A DNA stretch of 64,000 nucleotides from JBBRZM01 sp963813635 (GTDB lineage Bacteria; Actinomycetota; Acidimicrobiia; IMCC26256; JBBRZM01): positions 620,001 to 684,000 of the forward strand of contig CAWEZO010000007.1 of NCBI GenBank assembly GCA_963813635.1. The letters are read 5' to 3'. The translations under genes and the position numbers were made by a program. Shown piece after piece: positions 57,669 to 64,000 of the stretch. Numbering within the stretch: position 1 is the first letter of the stretch; each line of letters begins with the position of its first letter. Below the pieces are notes generated by a model. The model was given only the letters and a program-made list of their open reading frames with translations. It had not been told where the DNA came from and ran no database searches.

Positions 57669-58388
57669 CTAAGGGGGGTCGAGTCGCATCGTTCTCGGGA
57701 CGGTCGGCGCGACGAGCCACACCTGGGCCCATCGGCAAAGGTAGCTACGTTGGCGCATTGCTTCCTGGGCAATCTGAGCGGGACGCGGCGTATCCGTGTA
57801 TGCGGGAGCGTCGTTGGCGTCGAGCACCAGCACCATCTCCGGGTCCACGCGGTTCAGCTTGTCTTCCACGGCGGTGATGATGCTTGCCGCAAGTGCCTCG
57901 TCATCGTTGTGAGACGTCGCGCGGCCCCTGCGACCGCGGGCCGCGAGGGTTTGACGCTCGACCCGAGTCACCTGACACTTGAGTTCCACTCCGTCGCTCG
58001 ATGTGAGCGTGCCGTCGACAGCGATGTCGTCATGGCTGACGTGCTCCCGCCAGACTCGTGAACCCGTGAGGTCGTTGAGCTTGCCGCTCAACCGATGGAG
58101 GGCGTCCGCTACGTTCTCTTCGTTTTGAGTCGGCTGCCCCTCGTAGTGCTGAGTGCGCGCGTCACCCATCGAGCTGCTTGTTGAGCGTCCCGAGGTATCG
58201 CTGACAACGGTCTCTCGCTTGCCGTCCTCGTAGTTCGACTCCGAGACGACGGTCGGCGGAGGGACAGTCACTACAGCCGCGGCGGATTCTGGGCGCGCGT
58301 TCGCCGAGCGACGTTTACCGCCGCACTCTGGGCACGGCGCGCCGACGGGAACGTCGTCGAGGCTTGCACGACAATCCGGACAGAACAT
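57669..58388 (-). CDS. Zinc-ribbon protein with possible PD-(D/E)xK-like region
   Basis: 239 residues from MFCPDCRASLDDVPVGAPCP (CxxC...CxxC ribbon). A Ser/Thr/Glu-rich linker and a helical segment (NVADALHRLSGKLNDLTGSR) follow. The C-terminal domain contains DDIAVDGTLTSSDGVELKCQ, a D-x(n)-ExK arrangement like restriction-endonuclease-fold nucleases, and MVLVLDANDAPAY. The nuclease suggestion is inference. Probably in one transcript with the gene upstream (115-base gap), which also starts with a zinc ribbon. Confidence 0.55.
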   Translation of the reverse strand: MFCPDCRASLDDVPVGAPCPECGGKRRSANARPESAAAVVTVPPPTVVSESNYEDGKRETVVSDTSGRSTSSSMGDARTQHYEGQPTQNEENVADALHRLSGKLNDLTGSRVWREHVSHDDIAVDGTLTSSDGVELKCQVTRVERQTLAARGRRGRATSHNDDEALAASIITAVEDKLNRVDPEMVLVLDANDAPAYTDTPRPAQIAQEAMRQRSYLCRWAQVWLVAPTVPRTMRLDPP

Positions 58389-58503
58389 CACGAAGACAAG
58401 TCTTGCACCCTCGCAGCCGGCGCGATCTCGTTGCGAGACCCAAGCTGGCGGCGCGGGAAAGCTCACTGCCTAACCAGCCGTCCAGATCGTCGCTGTACGG
58501 CGC

Positions 58504-59445
58504 TCAGAAGATGGCGCTCAGAATCGCAATGGCTGCAGTTGCGAGAGCCGCACCGACACCCGCCGCTGCGATGCGATTGGACCAGACGCTCGACGAATGC
58601 TCCCGCTCAAGTTGTGACTCTTGCCGTCGACGTTCGAAGAGGCTGAGGTGGTACTTGGCCAGCCCCTTGAGCAGCGCTTCATCCAGCCCCGTGACGCCGA
58701 TTCGCGGAGCGATGTCTACATCCCCCTCGACCCACGCGTGCAGGACATCTTCGTCAAGCTTGGAGAACAGAGGCCGGAGCGCTTGGATCTTCTCGGCGTC
58801 TTCCGGCGTACGCGCTGACGCGGACGCGATGTCATAGATCAATCGCGTGTGCTTGTATCCCGTCCAGACGTGCTCCTCAAGGCTCTGCTTGAAGACGAGC
58901 ATCGAATGCGCCGCTTGCATGCGCGCGGCGCACACTACCGAAGTTCGGGATGCTCCCTGCTCCAGTTCGTCGATCAATACCGCAGCGAGCGTTCCCATCA
59001 GTAGCGCCCACCACTCGATGGCTATGCGATCCTGCTCGAGCAGCTCGATCGCCTTCTCCGCGTCGGCCTCGCTCTCAAGGTTGAGATGTGCAAGGCGCTC
59101 GCTGCCCTCAAGTATCTCGTCGGCGTTGGCCTTCAGCTTCTCCAGGTAGTCATCGACGTCCTCGTCGTTCGACGGCAAATCACCAGTCAACAGCTGAGCT
59201 ACAAACCATGAGACGCCAGGCCGGAACAGCCACCCGGTCGACTTCGAAGGGTCGAGGGACATCGTGAGCCAGCCCGCGGGAATCGTGAAGTGATCTCCTT
59301 CGCGTACCCGGATACCTCTTCCGCCTTCGCCGGGCTCTACGAGGTACACGGACTTGCCGCAGTCCGAACATCGTCGCTCCACGTGCGGCACGCGGAGCGG
59401 GACGATGCTCCGACCGCACTGGTCGCAGTACTTTGCATCGTTCAT
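58504..59445 (-). CDS. Zinc-ribbon, helical membrane-anchored protein
   Basis: 313 residues. N-terminal double zinc knuckle (CDQCGRSIVPLRVPHVERRC then SDCGKSVYLVEPG), a small domain (IRVREGDHFTIPAGWLTMSL), a long helical region (EDVDDYLEKLKANADEILEG, ALLMGTLAAVLIDELEQGAS) and a C-terminal membrane helix (RIAAAGVGAALATAAIAILS). The first nine codons before MNDAKYCDQCG are dropped. I do not recognise it. It pairs with the zinc-ribbon gene downstream. Confidence 0.6.
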   Translation of the reverse strand: MNDAKYCDQCGRSIVPLRVPHVERRCSDCGKSVYLVEPGEGGRGIRVREGDHFTIPAGWLTMSLDPSKSTGWLFRPGVSWFVAQLLTGDLPSNDEDVDDYLEKLKANADEILEGSERLAHLNLESEADAEKAIELLEQDRIAIEWWALLMGTLAAVLIDELEQGASRTSVVCAARMQAAHSMLVFKQSLEEHVWTGYKHTRLIYDIASASARTPEDAEKIQALRPLFSKLDEDVLHAWVEGDVDIAPRIGVTGLDEALLKGLAKYHLSLFERRRQESQLEREHSSSVWSNRIAAAGVGAALATAAIAILSAIF

Positions 59446-59613
59446 GCCGGTCAGTGTCGCAGCGGAAGCCATCTTCTGCTGGGAATGGGATCCTTGAGGT
59501 GTAGCTGCGGAGCGCCTGGCCGCCCTGGCTGCGCAGTGGGTGGCGACGGCTTCGGGCCATCCCCAAAGTGCCCGCTCGGGGACACGCCAGAACCGCGGCT
59601 CGATAACACGTAG

Positions 59614-59933
59614 CGAACCCGGGTATCGGAGCGAGCGTTCGCGGGCGATCGAGCACGCCGGAACGCCACCGCTGACCGCCGGCGGGCTCGGTCCGACGGC
59701 GCGAGCGTGTGATGCTACAAAACGATTTGCGCTCGCGGTGCGTTGGTACCTGCGGCTCGGGCTCTCCTACCGCGATGCGAGGGTACGTCCGCCGCGGAAG
59801 AGATGGGTCGTCTTCTCGGGACGTGGGTTAAGTGGTACGCCGCTGCCGGCGGCCGGGGGTTTCGATACGTGAACCGCTGACAGTCGGCGGCGCGCTCGCG
59901 CCACGACTGAAGAGCTCCGAGGTAGTGATATTC
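59614..59933. repeat. Dispersed ~450-bp repeat, copy D (5' part missing)
   Basis: Matches the right two-thirds of copies A-C, including the IS6-like segment (59725-59780, ALAVRWYLRLGLSYRDA) and CTGAAGAGCTCCGAGGTAGT. On its right it abuts a truncated methyltransferase gene. Confidence 0.75.
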
Positions 59934-59935
59934 GG

Positions 59936-60161
59936 CGATGTGCACGCGATCGAGGAAACCGAGCTGTCCGTCACCGTCGACCATGCGCCCTTCGAGGGCT
60001 GGTGGGAACCGTTCACCCTCGGAGTTGGCCCCGCAGGCACCTACGTGTCGGGCCTCTCCGACACCCAACGAGTCCGGCTCCGCGAGCAATGCCGCGCCAT
60101 GTTGCCGACGCCACCTTTCGCACTGACGGCACGAGCTTGGGCCGCACGCGGACTCGCCTGA
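59936..60161 (+). pseudogene. 3' fragment of a SAM-dependent methyltransferase gene
   Basis: In frame: AIEETELSVTVDHAPFEGWW, EPFTLGVGPAGTYVSGLSDT, LREQCRAMLPTPPFALTARA, WAARGLA. This is the typical C-terminus of class I methyltransferases (WWEPFTxGVGPAG). The N-terminal SAM-binding part is absent and replaced by repeat copy D. Confidence 0.7.
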
Positions 60162-60227
60162 CACGACCGATTCGCTGCTCCCCGAACGCGCGTCCCAGAA
60201 CGACGCGCCCGGCGTATCACCGATCGC

Positions 60228-60508
60228 CGGGACCGTGGCGGGCGCGACGGTTGCCGTGCGGCAGATGAAGGATAGGCCTGGTTGCCAAGGAGCCCGCTCG
60301 GAATCCAGCATGTGCGAACGGTGCACCTGCCGAAGTCGGACCAACCAGCTGTCGTGAGGCGCGTCTCGCCTACGGCGTCACCTCGTCCACGACGGTCAGG
60401 TCGACGAACTCCGGCGCGCCGTCGAAGATCTCCGCCATCGTCGCCCTCGCGGCCTGCAGTCCCTCCTGGCGTCGCGGATCGTTCTCGCGCGCGCGAGCCG
60501 CCTCCTCG
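60228..60508. repeat. 283-bp duplication partner of 34951-35233
   Basis: Includes the 15-codon ORF at 60310-60357 and the 3' half of the intact ABM-like gene. This copy keeps the complete gene, so it is likely closer to the original. Confidence 0.8.
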
Positions 60509-60681
60509 CTCTCGAAGACGACCAACATGTAGACCCGGCTCGGGTCGTTCTGGTCCTGCATGGCGGTCGAGCGCAGTAGACCTGAACCTGGTTGCTCGAC
60601 CGCCCGCAACTGCTCGACCAACCCCGGCAGGTCATCTTCCATGCCCGGCTTCAGACGCGTCGTGATGAGCTGTGCCCACAT
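60370..60681 (-). CDS. ABM-like (antibiotic-biosynthesis monooxygenase) protein
   Basis: 103 residues: MWAQLITTRLKPGMEDDLPG, LVEQLRAVEQPGSGLLRSTA, VYMLVVFESEEAARARENDP, RQEGLQAARATMAEIFDGAP. The ABM pattern is clear (FESEEAARAREND...). GGAGGTTCTGAC lies in front of the ATG. The truncated sister at 35094 confirms that this is a real gene. Confidence 0.78.
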   Translation of the reverse strand: MWAQLITTRLKPGMEDDLPGLVEQLRAVEQPGSGLLRSTAMQDQNDPSRVYMLVVFESEEAARARENDPRRQEGLQAARATMAEIFDGAPEFVDLTVVDEVTP

Positions 60682-60873
60682 GTCAGAACCTCCGTTCGCA
60701 ATGGATGCGGAACCCTAATCTCGGTCCACCGATTGGTTGTCGCGATCGCGCTACGGGATCAGCCGCCAATCGGCAACGCGCTGGCGTCCCCAACAATTCG
60801 CGTCCCGGGTGCCCCCGATCGCCGGGTCGGTGGGATATGCGGGGCAGAGCTGTCGTCGTGCCTTCGTGGCCAG

Positions 60874-62306
60874 GTCACGTCCGCTGAGGTGGTGTGCGAC
60901 GACGGTCGCGTCAACCTCGTGGTGATGTTCTATCCGACTTCGGCGAGTTGTGCTGCGGTCACCTCCTGGGGCTGGTCGGCGAGGGCGCCGTCGATGACGC
61001 GCATGCGAGCTTTGGTGAGGCTCTCGACGCTCATGTAGCGTCGTGCGACGGCCCACTCGTCGTGTTGTTCGGCGAGCACGGCGCCGACGAGACGGATCAT
61101 CGACGCACGGTTCGGGAAGATCCCGACGACGTCGGTGCGGCGACGGAGTTCCTTGTTGAGTCGTTCTTGGGGATTGTTGGATCGGATCTGACGCCAGTGC
61201 TCTTTGGGGAACGCGGTGAAGGCCAACACGTCGGGAGCGGCGTCGACGAGCATCACTGCCGCGTCGGCGAAGCGTTCCTCGAGTTGGGCGACGACCCGTG
61301 CGTGCTGCGCCCAGGTTGTGGTCGCGTCGGGTTGTTCGAAGATCGAACGTACGAGAGTCGCGACCATCGCCTGGGCGGACTTCGGAACCCGTGTCAGCAA
61401 GTTGCGCACGAAATGTGTGCGACACCGCTGCCAGCTCGCGCCCGCCAACACGCCCGCGATCGCGTTCTTCAGCCCTTCGTGCGCGTCGGAGATCACCAGC
61501 TGCACGCCCGAGAGGCCCCGTGCGACCAGCGACCGCAGGAACGCGGTCCAGCCGGCGCCGTCTTCGGTGGTGAACACGTCCACGCCTAGCACCTCCCGGT
61601 GCCCCTCGACGTTCACACCGGTCGCGATGACACACGCGACGTTCACGATCCGGCCGCCTTCACGGACCTTCTGGGTGAGCGCATCGACCCACACATACGT
61701 GTAAGGCCCGGCGTCGAGGGGCCGGGTGCGGAACGCTTCCACGATCAGATCAAGCGACTTGGCGAGCTCGCTCACCTGTGACTTGGAGATCCCCTCGATG
61801 CCCATCGCCTTGACCACATCATCGACACGCCGCGTCGAGACACCCTCCACGTAGCACTGGGCGACCACCGCGACCATCGCCTGTTCCGCCCGTCGGCGCG
61901 GCTCGAGCAGCCAGCCCGGAAAGTAACTCCCTTCACGGAGCTTTGGGATCCCGAGATCGATCGTGCCCACCCGGGTATCCCACCGGCGTTGGCGATACCC
62001 GTTGCGGACGTTCGCCCGATCCGGGGTCCGCTCCGCGTAGCCGGCGTTGCACACCGCCGAGGCCTCCGCGCCCATCAACTGCTCCACGAACGTCGCCAAC
62101 ATCGAACGGACCAGATCCGGATCCGCTTCCGCCAGATGCTGCACGAGCCACTCGCGCGGGTCCATCATGTTCGGGACTGCCACCGTGTTCCTCCTCATGT
62201 CGATCCTTGTGGAAGGTCTTCATGAGGTTGACGCGGTGGCCGTCGCGTCCGAGGGACCCTCAGCCCCTCAAACAACTACCCCGCACACCACACCCCTGGA
62301 CGTAAC
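60874..62306. mobile_element. IS256-family insertion sequence, copy 2
   Basis: About 1433 bp with the same ends as copy 1 (left GTCACGTCCGCTGAGGTGGT; right TGGACGTAAC with one change). It lies inside the N-terminal part of an IS481-type transposase gene. The transposase is intact. Confidence 0.9.
60930..62198 (-). CDS. IS256-family transposase, copy 2 (intact)
   Basis: 422 residues, full length: MMDPREWLVQHLAEADPDLV, LMGAEASAVCNAGYAERTPD, YVWVDALTQKVREGGRIVNV (first Asp), VISDAHEGLKNAIAGVLAGA (second Asp), WQRCRTHFVRNLL and EHWRQIRSNNPQERLNKELR (Glu). All mutator-type catalytic residues are present, so this copy could be active and could mobilise the broken copy at 26075 in trans. Confidence 0.95.
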   Translation of the reverse strand: MRRNTVAVPNMMDPREWLVQHLAEADPDLVRSMLATFVEQLMGAEASAVCNAGYAERTPDRANVRNGYRQRRWDTRVGTIDLGIPKLREGSYFPGWLLEPRRRAEQAMVAVVAQCYVEGVSTRRVDDVVKAMGIEGISKSQVSELAKSLDLIVEAFRTRPLDAGPYTYVWVDALTQKVREGGRIVNVACVIATGVNVEGHREVLGVDVFTTEDGAGWTAFLRSLVARGLSGVQLVISDAHEGLKNAIAGVLAGASWQRCRTHFVRNLLTRVPKSAQAMVATLVRSIFEQPDATTTWAQHARVVAQLEERFADAAVMLVDAAPDVLAFTAFPKEHWRQIRSNNPQERLNKELRRRTDVVGIFPNRASMIRLVGAVLAEQHDEWAVARRYMSVESLTKARMRVIDGALADQPQEVTAAQLAEVG

Positions 62307-62522
62307 TCTGTCGGTCGCGTTCGGTGAGTGCAGCGGCCGGCGGGACCGATCGCGCAGGCCGATCACGCCGAGCTCTCGGTAGCGGCGCTGCCACGTGTAG
62401 AAGCTCTGACGGGTGATGCCGTAGTAGCGACACGTCAGTGCCACATTGCCGCTGACCTCTTCAGCATGGCGAAGGACCGCCAACCGATGCGCAGCCTTCT
62501 TGTCGAGTTCTCGCTCCGTCAC
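62307..62522 (-). pseudogene. IS481-family transposase, N-terminal fragment
   Basis: Reads TERELDKKAAHRLAVLRHAE, VSGNVALTCRYYGITRQSFY, TWQRRYRELGVIGLRDRSRR: the HTH part of IS481-type transposases. It stops at the IS256 insertion point; the DDE core is missing. Confidence 0.8.
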
Positions 62523-62572
62523 CTGGTCTCCTCCTATTCGTCGGAGACCCCATGGTGTAAGCGATGTCCGTC

Positions 62573-62833
62573 ACTTTTAGAGCGCTCGACCAGCTCGGCG
62601 TCCGTCACACCCACACCCGGCCCTACCGGCCCCAGACCAACGGGAAGGTCGAACGGTTCAACCGGACCCTCCTCGACGAATGGGCCTACGTGCGCGTCTA
62701 CCGCTCCGAAGCCACCCGCCGCGCCGCGCTTGACCGTTGGCTCCACCTCTACAACCATCACCGCACCCACACCGCCCTCGGCGGCCAGCCACCCATCAGC
62801 CGCGTCAACAACCTGGCGGGACAGCACACCTAG
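62573..62833 (+). pseudogene. IS481-family transposase, C-terminal fragment
   Basis: FRALDQLGVRHTHTRPYRPQ, TNGKVERFNRTLLDEWAYVR, LHLYNHHRTHTALGGQPPIS: the final part of the rve/DDE domain with the catalytic Glu (KVERFN). Opposite orientation to the N-terminal fragment 50 bases away, so two IS481 remnants are joined head to head. Confidence 0.82.
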
Positions 62834-62870
62834 TCCACTGCTCGGCCGCGGCCGAGAGCGCGCCGCGACC

Positions 62871-63660
62871 TCACTGTTTCGAGCGGACCCATTCGATCGC
62901 GCCGTCGAGGAATGCGCCGGTGTCGGGGAACTTGCCGCCGACGATGTCGGCGAACCACTCCGGCACGTAGATCTCGAACGTGCCGTCGTCGAGCTGGCGC
63001 AGCACCGGCTCGACCATCGCCTCGACGGGCAGCGCCTCGATGTCGGCCATGCGACTCGTCGTTGTCGGGCAGGTGGAACAGGTCGGTGTCGATGACGCCC
63101 GGGTTGACGACGTGCACCTGCACCCCGGTGTCGCGACACGAGGTCGATCTGCATCGACTCCGACCACGCGGTGAGCGCGGCCTTCGACGCGGAGTAGGCG
63201 GCCTCGGCCGGTGAGCCGAGGCGCGCTGCGACCGACGAGATGTTCACGATGCGTCCCGCACGCGCGATGAGCTCGGGGAGCAGCGCGAGCGTGAGCCGGA
63301 CGGGTGAGAAGTAGTTGATCGCCATCACGGCCTCGACGACATCGGGCGTCAGCTCGGTGACGACGCGCCGCTTCGGGATGCCGGCGTTGTTGACGAGCAC
63401 GTCGACGCCGCCGAGCTCGTTCTCGACCCGGCGGGCGAACGCTTCGATGCCGTCGAGGTCGGCGAGGTCGACGGTCCACATCTGCGAGTCGGGAGAGTGC
63501 TTGCGGACGCGCTCGAGCACTTCGGCGAGGAGTCGATCCGCGCCGCGCGCAGATGCCGACGATCGCGCCGCGCTGCGGCGAATCCCTCGGCCAGCGCGGC
63601 ACCGATGCCCGACGACGCGCCCGTGACGAGCACCTTCTTGCCTTCGACCGCGTAGCCCAT
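62871..63660 (-). CDS. Short-chain dehydrogenase/reductase (about three frameshifts)
   Basis: About 263 residues. GKKVLVTGASSGIGAALAEG (cofactor loop), WTVDLADLDGIEAFARRVEN, VDVLVNNAGIPKRRVVTELT, IVNISSVAARLGSPAEAAYSASKAAL (broken here as IVNISSVAARLG and AAYSASKAALTAW, with catalytic Ser, Tyr, Lys), VVNPGVIDTDLF, and a C-terminus with IEALPVEAMVEPVLRQLDDG ending IEWVRSKQ. Frames shift near 63575, 63135 and 63055. Classical SDR, NADP-type by position of basic residues; substrate unknown. Confidence 0.82.
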
Positions 63661-63717
63661 CGTGGCCCCCCGAACGGACGTGCCCGTCAGCATACGGTCC
63701 ACTAGCCTCCGCGGCCG

Positions 63718-64000
63718 ATGGTGCTCGACCCGGCTGAGCGCGCTGCTCACCGACAAGGTCGCCGTCGTCACCGGCGCCGCGATGGGTATCGGCGAAGCCA
63801 TCGCGATCACGTTCGCTCACTTCGGTGCCGACGTCGCGATCTGCGACCGCGACGTGCCGCGCCTCGACGACACCGCGAACGACATCGAAGCGACCGGCCG
63901 TCGCGTGGTTGCCGCCGAGCTCGACGTGCGCGACGGCGCGGCGGCCGGCATATTTCTCGAGACCGTGCGCGACGAGCTCGGCCCCATTGACGTGCTCGTC
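63718..64000 (+). CDS. Short-chain dehydrogenase/reductase, 5' part (cut by window end)
   Basis: After a likely frame change near 63735 it reads LSALLTDKVAVVTGAAMGIG, EAIAITFAHFGADVAICDRD, RRVVAAELDVRDGAAAGIFL, ETVRDELGPIDVLV: the Rossmann cofactor loop TGAAMGIG and the D-V block of SDRs. It is divergent from the SDR at 62871 with only 57 bases between. The 3' part is outside the window. Confidence 0.75.

Overview
The window reads as a chromosomal segment of a high-GC actinobacterium. Evidence: strong G/C third-position bias, GTG starts, ATGA/GTGA translational couplings, an F420-type luciferase-like oxidoreductase, actinobacterial PAP2-kinase proteins and a Tad/Flp pilus locus. The style of many proteins suggests the Acidimicrobiia side of the phylum; that is inference. 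About half of the recognisable genes change reading frame internally, often at short G or C runs. Genes such as the P450, CpaE, CpaF and the second IS256 transposase stay open. I read most breaks as residual sequencing indels, so frame-broken genes are annotated end to end, and 'pseudogene' is kept for visibly truncated genes.

Layout. 0-14.4 kb is mainly housekeeping and metabolic: a PAP2-kinase gene and a second PAP2 gene, small VOC and ABM-like proteins, an ABC exporter with a cytochrome P450, tRNA-Cys, two secreted/SH3 proteins, an acyl-CoA ligase, a NifU-N-like protein, an aldo/keto reductase and a shikimate kinase-like protein. 14.4-21.3 kb is a compact Tad pilus operon (cpaB-cpaE-cpaF-tadB-tadC-flp-like-tadE/G genes) with end-to-end overlaps.

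21.5-35.4 kb is an accessory region. It has an IS6 copy, an IS256 copy, a 1270-bp direct duplication carrying a secreted HNH nuclease gene, a remnant of a Tc-toxin/SpvB gene, and a three-gene set ending in a large STAND-type ATPase. It ends at the 3' piece of a tRNA-Gly gene, a plausible attachment-site scar. 35.4-45.7 kb is one minus-strand operon: a type I polyketide synthase (helical/Ig-like N-terminus, KS-AT-KR-ACP-methyltransferase), a phosphopantetheinyl transferase and four unfamiliar proteins. Two of these look Ig-like, one is extremely His/Cys-rich and one carries short repeats. This operon is the best candidate for an undescribed system.

45.8-52.7 kb holds a cupin protein, IS110 and IS6 copies, a secreted beta-propeller protein facing an ECF sigma/anti-sigma pair across a symmetrical divergent promoter, and a PadR regulator with two operators in front of its neighbour. 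52.7-60.7 kb is a mosaic of small enzymes, an orphan ABC-type ligand-binding protein, a pair of zinc-ribbon proteins and two more copies of a ~450-bp repeat that truncates genes. 60.9-64 kb has an intact IS256 copy inserted in an IS481 remnant, then two short-chain dehydrogenases, the last cut by the window edge.
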